The notes under the pieces were generated by a model that did not search any database, was not told the DNA's origin, and worked only from the letters and a program-made list of their open reading frames with translations. A stretch of DNA of 32,461 bases, from NCBI GenBank assembly GCA_012841925.1, contig DUTT01000034.1, positions 1-32,461 on the forward strand, in the 5' to 3' direction. Both the position numbers and the translations under genes were made by a program. The stretch comes from Clostridiales bacterium (lineage in GTDB: Bacteria; Bacillota; Clostridia; Peptostreptococcales; Anaerovoracaceae). This document shows, in pieces, positions 16,868 through 24,191 of this stretch; the stretch's first letter is position 1, and every line of letters starts with the position of its first letter.

Positions 16868-17811
16868 CCTATCATCAGACCTACAAGCTGACGAAGGAGG
16901 ACGAAGATCTGTACGTCCGGGAGCTGCTCGTCCGGCGCTTTCAGTTTTCCTCCCGCCTGTTGAGAAAGTTGAAAGTCGAGGGCGGCATCTTTCTGAACGG
17001 ACGGCCCGTGCGCTTCCGTCACAAGGGGAGGGCGGGCGACGTGTTGCAGGTGCGCTTCCCCGAAGAGAGCAGTTATTTCGAGCCGGAGGATATACCGCTT
17101 GCGGTCGTGTACGAGGATGAGGATCTGCTCGTGGTGGACAAGCAGCCCGGGCTCGTCATTCACCCGACAAAGAACTATCAGAGCGGTACGCTGGCCAATG
17201 CGCTCGCACACCGGATGCGTCTGGACGGAGCGAATTATAAAATTCGCTTTGTCAACCGGCTGGACCGCGACACATCCGGCCTGGTGATGATCGCTAAAAA
17301 TGCTCACTGTCAGAAGCATATCTCCGACCAGATGGAGCGGAATGAAGTCAAAAAGTACTATACGGCTATCGTGCACGGACAGCCGGAGCGCGATTCGGGC
17401 ACCATCGACCTGCCCGTCGCCAAGGATCCCGAACACGCGGCCAGGCGAAAGGTGATGCCGGAGGGACTCCCGTCCCTGACGCACTACCGGGTGCTGGAGC
17501 GATTTTGTGTGCAGGACGGGGTACTGCCCGGCTATGCGCTTCTCGAGCTTCAGCTTGTGACCGGGCGAACACATCAGATCCGGGTGCATCTGACGCACAT
17601 CGGTCTTCCGATTGTAGGCGACGAACTGTACGGGCCGTTGTACGGATACGAGGCGGGCGAGGACCGGATGAACCGCCAGGCGCTGCACGCAGGAGGACTG
17701 GTGCTGGCGCAGCCCACAAGCGGGCAGGCGATCCGGCTTTGCACCGGATTGCCCGACGATATGAATGCGTGCCTCGAGGCACTGAGAAACGACTGCAGTC
17801 AGCGACCTTGA
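16864..17811 (+). CDS. RluA/RluD-family 23S rRNA pseudouridine synthase
   Basis: This enzyme isomerises uridines in large-subunit rRNA. The 315-residue protein has an N-terminal S4-like RNA-binding domain (RRFQFSSRLLRKLKVEGGIFLNGRPV region). It then has the catalytic domain with D134 in NRLDRDTSGLVM, where Asn replaces the more common His before Arg. It continues with YYTAIVHG and GRTHQIRVHLTHIGLPIVGD. Length and motifs match the RluD subgroup, but the exact target position cannot be read from sequence. It overlaps nadK by ATGA and is the last gene of the long operon. Its stop codon is embedded in the -35 box of the valS promoter. Confidence 0.92.
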   Translation: MTYHQTYKLTKEDEDLYVRELLVRRFQFSSRLLRKLKVEGGIFLNGRPVRFRHKGRAGDVLQVRFPEESSYFEPEDIPLAVVYEDEDLLVVDKQPGLVIHPTKNYQSGTLANALAHRMRLDGANYKIRFVNRLDRDTSGLVMIAKNAHCQKHISDQMERNEVKKYYTAIVHGQPERDSGTIDLPVAKDPEHAARRKVMPEGLPSLTHYRVLERFCVQDGVLPGYALLELQLVTGRTHQIRVHLTHIGLPIVGDELYGPLYGYEAGEDRMNRQALHAGGLVLAQPTSGQAIRLCTGLPDDMNACLEALRNDCSQRP

Positions 17812-17835
17812 CAATCGACCGGCAGTGCGTAAAAT
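17808..17835 (+). promoter_or_regulatory. Strong promoter for valS-folC-GNAT
   Basis: A perfect TTGACA (17808-17813) is followed after 16 bases by TAAAAT (17830-17835). Transcription would begin near 17842, giving a leader of about 50 bases. The leader is too short for a T-box, the usual control of aminoacyl-tRNA synthetase genes in Firmicutes. The -35 overlaps the stop codon of the upstream gene. Confidence 0.7.
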
Positions 17836-17892
17836 GATTGTGAACTGCGGCCGGCGAGGAGTACCGGAGCAGCAAGGACAGGGAGGAACAGC

Positions 17893-20565
17893 ATGGAATA
17901 CAATCTGGCCAAACAGTACGACCCCAAAGCGTTTGAGGACAGAATCTATAAAGAGTGGGAAGAGAGCGGCGCTTTTATCGCGGGGCGCGATCCCGATAAG
18001 CGTCCGTTTACCATTGTGATGCCGCCGCCGAACATCACGGGGCAGCTCCACATGGGGCATGCGCTCGATCAGAGCCTGCAGGATGTGCTCATCCGCTTTC
18101 GGCGCATGCAGGGCTATTCGGCTCTGTGGCTGCCCGGATCGGACCACGCGAGCATTGCGACCGAAGTCAAGGTCGTGGAAAAGCTGATGGAGGACGAAGG
18201 CAAGACAAAAGAGGAAATCGGGCGCGACGCATTCCTGGAGCGGGCATGGGCCTGGAAGCGGGAGTACGGAGGACGCATCAACGAACAGGTTCGCAAACTG
18301 GGGAACTCCTGCGACTGGAGCCGCGAGCGGTTTACGATGGACGAAGGCTGCAGCCGTGCCGTCGCCGAGTATTTTGTCCGGCTGTACGAAAAAGGACTCA
18401 TCTATAGAGGCAACAGGCTCATCAACTGGTGCCCGACGTGCGGTTCGGCCCTGTCGGACATCGAAGTGGAGCACGAAGATAAGAACGGCATGTACTGGTA
18501 CTTCCGCTACCCCGGTGCTGACGGAGGCGAAGGAATCGTCGTCGCCACATCCAGGCCGGAGACGATGTTCGGGGATACGGCTGTCGCCGTACATCCGGAC
18601 GACGAACGCTACCGGCACCTCATCGGGTCAAACGTCATCCTTCCCATCGTGGGGCGAGAGATTCCGATCATCGCCGACGAGTATCCCGATCCGACAAAGG
18701 GAACGGGTGCGGTCAAAGTGACGCCTGCACACGACCCAAACGACTTCGAGATCGGGCAGCGGCACGGGCTGGAGCAGATCGTATGCATCGACGAACAGGC
18801 GCGCATGACGGAAGCGGCTGGAAGCTACGAAGGCATGGATCGCTACGCGTGCAGGAAGGCCTGGGTACAGGCGCTTACCGATGGAGGATTCCTCGTCAAG
18901 GAAGAAAATATCGTGATACCTACCGGCGAATGCTATCGCTGCCGCGACGTCATCGAACCGATGATCAGCGAGCAGTGGTTTGTACGGATGCAGCCCCTGG
19001 CCAAACCGGCGCTGGAAGCGGCGTACAGCAGGGAGTTGAAGCACGTGCCCGGCCGCTTTGAGCGCACGTATGTCCACTGGCTCGAAGAGATCAAGGACTG
19101 GTGCATTTCTCGCCAGCTTTGGTGGGGGCACCGCATACCGGCGTATTACTGCGACGACTGCGGCGAGTTGATCGTTTCCACGGAGACTCCCGCGTCGTGC
19201 CCCTCCTGCGGAAGCGCACGCATCCGCCAGGATGAGGACGTGCTCGATACGTGGTTCAGTTCGGCGCTGTGGCCGTTTTCCACGCTCGGCTGGCCGGACC
19301 AGACGGAGGATCTGAATTACTTCTATCCTACCAATGTGCTGGTGACGGGATACGACATCATTTTCTTCTGGGTCGCCCGCATGGTGTTTGCCGGCATCGA
19401 GGCGACGGGCCGCCTCCCGTTTGAATACGTGCTCGTCCACGGACTGGTGCGCGACGCACAGGGGCGCAAGATGAGCAAATCGCTCGGCAACGGCGTCGAC
19501 CCGCTGGATATGATCGGGCAGTACGGGGCCGATGCGCTCCGGTTTATGCTGCTCGCAGGCACTTCGCCCGGCAACGACATGCGCTTTCAGATCGAAAAGG
19601 TCGAATCGGCCAGAAACTTTGCCAACAAGCTGTGGAACGCTTCCCGGTTTGTGGTCATGAACCTCCGGGACAGCGAAGGATTTCATCCGATCGCAGGTGA
19701 AGAGGACGCCGCTGCGGCGCTCCGGCCGGAGGACCGCTGGATTCTGTCCGTCACAAACGAGGCGGCCGCGGACATCACCGCGAACATGGAGAAGTTCGAA
19801 TTTGCGCTGGCCGCTCAAAAGGTGAACGAACTCATCTGGAACGAATACTGCGACTGGTACATCGAACTCGTCAAGGAGCGGCTGTACGGGGAGGACGAAT
19901 CGGACAAGGCGGTGGTGCGCTATGTTCTGATTCGCGTGCTTTTGGATCTCTTGAAGCTCCTGCACCCGTTTATGCCGTTCATCACGGAAGAAATCTGGAG
20001 CTTCCTGCCCGGGGAAGGCCGTGAAAAACAATTTTTAATGCACGAAAGCTGGCCTGTGCACGAAGAGATGGACGCGCAGGAGGAAGTGGCTACGCTGGAG
20101 CTTGCAAAGGATGTGATCCGGGCGGTTCGGAACATCCGCGCAGAAGCCGACGCTGCTGCAGGGAAAAAGCTGACGCTCGTCGTTGTGACATCGGGCCGGG
20201 AGCAGCTGAGGATCGAAGCCGGCGCAGGCTACATCCGTGCGCTGGCGGGCGTTTCGGATATCCGGTTCGTGCAGGACCGCGCGCAGGTACCGGAAGAGAC
20301 CATGTCGGCGACGCTGCCGAACGTCGAGCTGTTCGTACCGCTGGACGACCTGCTGGACTACCGCGCGGAGCTGGAACGTCTGCTGCGCGAGCAAAAACGC
20401 CTAAAAAGCGACGTGGAGCGGCTGCAGACAAAACTGGCCAACGAGGCGTTTGTCTCCAAAGCACCCGAGCGCGTCATCGCGGCGGAGCGGGAAAAGCTGG
20501 CCGATGCAGAGGACGTGCTTGCACGAATCGCCGCCCGGATTCCGGATATTGAGAGGAAACTGTAG
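17893..20565 (+). CDS. valS: Valyl-tRNA synthetase
   Basis: This class I synthetase charges tRNA-Val and edits misactivated threonine. The 890-residue protein has HMGH at residues 53-56 and KMSKS at 526-530. It has an intact CP1 editing domain (about 190-400), with TSRPETMFGDTAVAVHP and two CxxC zinc-like pairs (CDDC and CPSC near residue 420-438). It ends in a coiled-coil tRNA-binding arm (about 820-890). The ATG follows AGGGAGGAAC. The gene ends with TAG directly followed by in-frame TAA, and folC starts at the next codon. No T-box is seen in the short leader, so control differs from the common Firmicute pattern. Confidence 0.97.
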   Translation: MEYNLAKQYDPKAFEDRIYKEWEESGAFIAGRDPDKRPFTIVMPPPNITGQLHMGHALDQSLQDVLIRFRRMQGYSALWLPGSDHASIATEVKVVEKLMEDEGKTKEEIGRDAFLERAWAWKREYGGRINEQVRKLGNSCDWSRERFTMDEGCSRAVAEYFVRLYEKGLIYRGNRLINWCPTCGSALSDIEVEHEDKNGMYWYFRYPGADGGEGIVVATSRPETMFGDTAVAVHPDDERYRHLIGSNVILPIVGREIPIIADEYPDPTKGTGAVKVTPAHDPNDFEIGQRHGLEQIVCIDEQARMTEAAGSYEGMDRYACRKAWVQALTDGGFLVKEENIVIPTGECYRCRDVIEPMISEQWFVRMQPLAKPALEAAYSRELKHVPGRFERTYVHWLEEIKDWCISRQLWWGHRIPAYYCDDCGELIVSTETPASCPSCGSARIRQDEDVLDTWFSSALWPFSTLGWPDQTEDLNYFYPTNVLVTGYDIIFFWVARMVFAGIEATGRLPFEYVLVHGLVRDAQGRKMSKSLGNGVDPLDMIGQYGADALRFMLLAGTSPGNDMRFQIEKVESARNFANKLWNASRFVVMNLRDSEGFHPIAGEEDAAAALRPEDRWILSVTNEAAADITANMEKFEFALAAQKVNELIWNEYCDWYIELVKERLYGEDESDKAVVRYVLIRVLLDLLKLLHPFMPFITEEIWSFLPGEGREKQFLMHESWPVHEEMDAQEEVATLELAKDVIRAVRNIRAEADAAAGKKLTLVVVTSGREQLRIEAGAGYIRALAGVSDIRFVQDRAQVPEETMSATLPNVELFVPLDDLLDYRAELERLLREQKRLKSDVERLQTKLANEAFVSKAPERVIAAEREKLADAEDVLARIAARIPDIERKL

Positions 20566-20568
20566 TAA

Positions 20569-21882
20569 ATGAAATACGAAGAAGCCCTCTCGCTGATCCA
20601 CGAACGGTCGCGATTCGGGAACAAGCTGACGCTGACGCGCATCCGGGAACTGCTTCATCTGCTGGGCGATCCGCAGGAAGATCTTGCGGTCGTCCACATC
20701 GGCGGCACAAACGGCAAGGGGTCGGTGAGCAAGTTCGTGTACGGAGCGCTTTTGGCGCAGGGATACCGGGTCGGCTTGTACACGTCGCCGTACGTGTCGG
20801 ATTTCCGCGAGCGCATCGAGTGCTGCGGAGAGTGGATCGGCCGCGATGAGTTGGCCGAAATCGCCGACGCAGTGTTCGGGGCGGTGTCGGTGATGGAGAG
20901 TACCGGCAGCGATGCGCCTACGGAATTCGAAGTCATCACGGCGATGGCATTTCTATACTACAAAAAAAATAACTGCGACTTTGTCGTTGTGGAAGTGGGC
21001 CTGGGAGGGCGCGGCGACGCTACAAACGTGCTGTCCAGTCCGCTTGCGTCGGTTATCACTTCGATCTCACTGGATCACACGGACTATCTCGGCGATACGC
21101 TGGAAGAGATCGCTGCGGAAAAAGCAGGGATCATCAAGCCCGGCCGCCCGGTCATCTGTCGCGTAGCGGATGAGGCCGCGCGCGCAGTGATACGGGAAAA
21201 AGCGCTCGCGTGCGGAAGCGCTTTTTACGATGTAGAGCAGGAAACTTCGCCTGCACAGGTGCAGGAATCTACGTTGGAGGGAAGCCTGTTTTCGCTCTGC
21301 GTCCGGGGTCAGCTCTACGGGAATATACGCATAAAGCTTGCCGGGGCCTTCCAGATTGAAAATGCGGCGACGGCGCTGTGCACGCTGGAAGTACTGCGGA
21401 GGGACTGCGGTGTCGAGCTTGGAGAACAGGCGATTCGAAAAGGCCTTGCGGAGGCGGTCCACGCAGGGCGCATGGAGACGCTGTGCCGCGATCCGCTCAT
21501 CATCATCGACGGCGCGCACAACGCCGATGGAATGGAAGCGTTCTGTCGGAGCATCCGACCGCTGATCCGGGGCCGGAAAACGCTGCTGACGCTTGGGATA
21601 CTCAAAGATAAGGAAATTGCACGCATGCTGCAGAGCGCGCTTGCACTCGATGTGGATCTGGCGCTGTCCGAACCGGACAATCCGAGAAAGGCGGCGGCAC
21701 AGGACCTGTACGCCGTGCTTCGCTCTCTCGGTGGAGATGCCGTGCTGCCGGGCGACGCGCAGCAGGCGCTGGCGTACGCGATGGAACGCAGAGAGACATA
21801 CGATTGTCTTCTATTCGCCGGGTCGCTGTATTTTATCAGCTCGATCCGGGAGCAGCATCGCTGCGGGGAGGAGAAGGGATGA
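20569..21882 (+). CDS. folC: Folylpolyglutamate synthase / dihydrofolate synthase
   Basis: This Mur-ligase-like enzyme adds glutamate to reduced folates, retaining them in the cell. Some FolCs also make dihydrofolate. The 437-residue protein has the ATP loop GGTNGKGS (45-52) and the TSPYVSDFRERI motif. It also has EVGLGGRGDATN, SLDHTDYLGDTLEEIAAEKAGI (the Mg/lysine region), and DGAHNADGMEAF in the C-terminal domain. It directly follows valS, the usual clostridial arrangement, and overlaps the acetyltransferase gene by ATGA. A perfect inverted repeat with flanking A and T tracts lies inside it at 21197-21226. Confidence 0.96.
   Translation: MKYEEALSLIHERSRFGNKLTLTRIRELLHLLGDPQEDLAVVHIGGTNGKGSVSKFVYGALLAQGYRVGLYTSPYVSDFRERIECCGEWIGRDELAEIADAVFGAVSVMESTGSDAPTEFEVITAMAFLYYKKNNCDFVVVEVGLGGRGDATNVLSSPLASVITSISLDHTDYLGDTLEEIAAEKAGIIKPGRPVICRVADEAARAVIREKALACGSAFYDVEQETSPAQVQESTLEGSLFSLCVRGQLYGNIRIKLAGAFQIENAATALCTLEVLRRDCGVELGEQAIRKGLAEAVHAGRMETLCRDPLIIIDGAHNADGMEAFCRSIRPLIRGRKTLLTLGILKDKEIARMLQSALALDVDLALSEPDNPRKAAAQDLYAVLRSLGGDAVLPGDAQQALAYAMERRETYDCLLFAGSLYFISSIREQHRCGEEKG
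21197..21226. repeat. Perfect inverted repeat with A/T tracts inside folC
   Basis: AAAAAGCGCT, a ten-base loop, then AGCGCTTTTT. The arms are ten perfect base pairs with a GC core and an A tract and T tract outside, the form of a short bidirectional intrinsic terminator. It sits in the coding sequence (codons for EKALACGSAF). Whether it terminates transcription is unknown. Confidence 0.45.
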
Positions 21883-22334
21883 ACATCCGATACGAAGAAA
21901 CCGAAGATGTCCGGCTGCTGATGGATACGTTCGAACAAAACGATATCGAAGTAGCCGACGATGAATTTACGGGCGGTCACACGACGCTGCAGAAAGCCTA
22001 CGCCGCATACGACGACGACCGCGACGGACGTCTGATCGGCGCGGTGGCGCTTGCCGGCCGACTGGGACGAACGGTCATCAACGGCATCGCCGTGGAGCCG
22101 GAATACCGCAGGACCGGCGTGGCCAGCGCCCTGTTAAAACTCGTCATGGACGAAGCGAAGCGTCGGGGGGAAAAAGAGATCTGGATCGTGGCCCGGGCGC
22201 CGCTATTTTTCGAAGCCCGCGGATTCCGTTATCTGACGGAACGGGATGTGCCGGAAGGGCTGTTTGACTGCTTGTCCTGCCCTCAGTTTAACAAGGACTG
22301 TTTTCCCAGACTGATGAAATACGAATTCGACTGA
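21879..22334 (+). CDS. GNAT family N-acetyltransferase, ArgA-like type
   Basis: The 151-residue protein has the GNAT core. The acetyl-CoA loop is in VEPEYRRTGVASALL (about residues 73-87), followed by an IWIVARAPLFFEARGFRYL strand-helix. Its end, LFDCLSCPQFNKDCFPRLM, carries a C..CP.....C pattern that resembles the tail of some N-acetylglutamate-synthase-like GNATs. The substrate cannot be assigned. The ATG at 21879 overlaps the folC stop and has a very strong GGGGAGGAGAAGG ribosome binding site. A longer in-frame reading from 21804 lies inside folC and is not supported. It is the last gene of the valS operon. Confidence 0.88.
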   Translation: MNIRYEETEDVRLLMDTFEQNDIEVADDEFTGGHTTLQKAYAAYDDDRDGRLIGAVALAGRLGRTVINGIAVEPEYRRTGVASALLKLVMDEAKRRGEKEIWIVARAPLFFEARGFRYLTERDVPEGLFDCLSCPQFNKDCFPRLMKYEFD

Positions 22335-22373
22335 AGCGCACAGCGGGATCGGCGCTTGCAGACCGGCCGTTTC
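22335..22373 (+). other. Short intergenic hairpin without T tract after the GNAT gene
   Basis: AAGCGC (22334-22339) and GCGCTT (22352-22357) could pair around a 12-base loop. No T run follows, so I do not call it a terminator. The rest of the gap before plsX holds only the promoter and a leader. Confidence 0.2.
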
Positions 22374-22402
22374 TTGCATTTCGGTCCTGTTTATGATAGC
22401 AT
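22374..22402 (+). promoter_or_regulatory. Extended -10 promoter for plsX-rnc-smc-ftsY-pbp
   Basis: TTGCAT (22374-22379), 17 bases, then TAGCAT (22397-22402) preceded by TGA. The start would be near 22409, about 57 bases before the plsX ATG. I looked for an FapR-type palindrome near it and saw none that fits. Confidence 0.6.
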
Positions 22403-22465
22403 TTGATGATTTTCCAATTGAGGAATTTTCGTAGCAAATCGCTGTTTCAGGAGAAAGAGGCTGAC

Positions 22466-23503
22466 ATGAAAATCGCGATCGATGTCATGGGGGGAGATCA
22501 TGCGCCGGGTGAAATCATCCGGGGATGCCTTCTCGCGGCAACGCATACGGATGCGGAGCTCATACTGGTCGGAGACCGCGAGGTCATTTCCGCTCAAATC
22601 GATCAGGGCGGTCTGTACCCGCACCCGGAGAAAATTCACATCGTGCACGCTCAGGACGTCATCGATAATGAAGACAGCCCCATCCAGGCTGTGCGCGGCA
22701 AACCGGACTCGTCCATGGTCAAGGCCATCGATCTGGTGCGAAGCGGCGACGCGGATGCGGCGCTTTCCGCAGGCAACACCGGAGCGCTGATGGCGGCAGG
22801 TCTGCTGAGGCTGGGGCGTATCCAGGGTGTGGAGCGTCCTGCGATCGTGTCTGTCTATCCGCTCGTCGGTCAGAAGAAAGCCTTTTCGCTGCTCGTGGAT
22901 GCCGGCGCCAACGCAGAGTGCAAGCCGACGAATCTCATCGGTTTTGCCCATATGGGAAGCATGTACATGCAGAGTGCGTTCGGGGTGGAGCGGCCGACCG
23001 TAGGATTGATCAACATCGGCACGGAAGAGGGGAAGGGGACGGCTCAGCTCAAAGAAACCTACCAGCTGTTAAAGCAGAGCGGTCTGAACTTTATCGGCAA
23101 CGTGGAGGGACGCGACATTCCCACCGGAGCGGCGGATGTGCTCGTATGCGACGGATTCACCGGCAATGTTGTATTGAAGTTGACGGAGGGCCTCGCGTGG
23201 TCGCTGCTGAAAAACATCCGAAAGCGCTTTACGGAAGGACTGACGGCAAAGCTGGGCGCTGCCATGCTCGCGGGCAAGCTACGGGAACTCAAAAAAGAGT
23301 TCGACTATTCCACATACGGGGGGGCACCGATTCTGGGAATCGACGGTCTGGTGATTAAAATGCATGGATCGTCCAATGCGATCGCCGTCGAAAATGCCAT
23401 CATCCTGGCTAATGTCGCCGCGGCAGCCGGTCTGACGGCGCGGATTCGCTGCGCGATGGAAATGGCGGCCGGTGAACGCGGGGAATGCAAGTCCGATGAA
23501 TGA
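22466..23503 (+). CDS. plsX: Phosphate acyltransferase PlsX
   Basis: PlsX converts acyl-ACP to acyl-phosphate, the donor used by PlsY (2880). The 345-residue protein opens with MKIAIDVMGGDHAPGEIIRG. It contains SAGNTGALMAAGLLRLGRI, DAGANAECKP, and NIGTEEGKGT, all family hallmarks. The ATG at 22466 is preferred: it follows AGGAGAAAGAGG and gives the conserved N-terminus, whereas the in-frame ATG at 22403 would lie upstream of the predicted transcription start. In most Firmicutes acpP, or fabD-fabG-acpP, follows plsX; here the gene overlaps rnc by eight bases and no acyl carrier protein gene intervenes. Confidence 0.96.
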   Translation: MKIAIDVMGGDHAPGEIIRGCLLAATHTDAELILVGDREVISAQIDQGGLYPHPEKIHIVHAQDVIDNEDSPIQAVRGKPDSSMVKAIDLVRSGDADAALSAGNTGALMAAGLLRLGRIQGVERPAIVSVYPLVGQKKAFSLLVDAGANAECKPTNLIGFAHMGSMYMQSAFGVERPTVGLINIGTEEGKGTAQLKETYQLLKQSGLNFIGNVEGRDIPTGAADVLVCDGFTGNVVLKLTEGLAWSLLKNIRKRFTEGLTAKLGAAMLAGKLRELKKEFDYSTYGGAPILGIDGLVIKMHGSSNAIAVENAIILANVAAAAGLTARIRCAMEMAAGERGECKSDE

Positions 23504-24191
23504 CCGTGCGGTCGAACAAATTCTCGCATATACATTCGATGACCGCGCTCTTCTACTGCGGGCACTTACGCACGCAAGCTACGCAAACGAGAAAACCGGG
23601 AATCCGTCCAACGGAAACGAGCGGCTGGAGTTTCTGGGGGATGCGATTCTGGACGCCGTCATCAGCGTGCATCTGTACTGCAGGGAGCGGTCGAAGAAGG
23701 AAGGGGATCTTACGCGTCTGCGCGCGCTGATCGTGTGCGAAAAGTCCCTGAGTGCGGCGGGCCGGGAGTTCGGGCTGAACGAATACATTCTGCTCGGCCG
23801 GGGCGAAGAGCTGGGCGGCGGACGGCAGAGACCCTCCATCGTTGCGGATGCGTTCGAAGCTTTAATTGGAGCAGTATATTTAGACGGTGGGATGGAGGCG
23901 GCGGAAGCCGTCGTTTTACGGTTGCTCGACCGGACAATCCGCCAGGCGCTCGAAGGAAAGCTGTTCTCGGATTACAAGACCGAGCTGCAGGAGCGGATTC
24001 AGCACCGGGGATGGGGGGAACCCTTCTACCGAACGGTGTCCGAGGAAGGCCCTGATCATGCGAAACATTTTACCGTATCCGTCAACGCGGGCGGAAAGCG
24101 TCTGGGCATAGGAACAGGACGCAGCAAGAAAGAAGCGGAGCAGGACGCAGCCAGGCAGGCGCTCGAAGGCGGGCAGAGGGACGGCAGTTGA
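23496..24191 (+). CDS. rnc: Ribonuclease III
   Basis: RNase III cleaves double-stranded RNA and processes rRNA precursors. The 231-residue protein has the signature NERLEFLGD (41-49) with catalytic acidic residues, and a second acidic site in DAFEALIGAVYLDGG. Its C-terminal double-stranded RNA-binding domain starts at DYKTELQERIQHRG and ends with SKKEAEQDAARQAL. The ATG at 23496, overlapping the plsX end, gives the expected N-terminus; the in-frame GTG at 23472 is an alternative with a poorer ribosome binding site. The gene ends in a TTGA overlap with smc, so smc translation depends on termination here. Confidence 0.95.
   Translation: MNDRAVEQILAYTFDDRALLLRALTHASYANEKTGNPSNGNERLEFLGDAILDAVISVHLYCRERSKKEGDLTRLRALIVCEKSLSAAGREFGLNEYILLGRGEELGGGRQRPSIVADAFEALIGAVYLDGGMEAAEAVVLRLLDRTIRQALEGKLFSDYKTELQERIQHRGWGEPFYRTVSEEGPDHAKHFTVSVNAGGKRLGIGTGRSKKEAEQDAARQALEGGQRDGS

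Noticed and set aside
17842-17892. T-box riboswitch upstream of valS
   Set aside because: The leader is only about 50 bases and has no specifier stem, T-box sequence or terminator.
16825-18618. Long open frame of 597 codons on the minus strand
   Set aside because: It is antisense to nadK, the pseudouridine synthase and valS, all strongly supported. Its sequence is rich in His/Arg/Val as expected for a shadow of GC-rich genes, and it has no recognisable domain.
22335-22400. Intrinsic terminator after the GNAT gene
   Set aside because: The AAGCGC/GCGCTT arms have a long loop and no T tract; a CGGCCG palindrome nearby is too short.
22403-22465. Earlier in-frame start for plsX
   Set aside because: It lies before the predicted transcription start and lacks a ribosome binding site; the family N-terminus begins at 22466.
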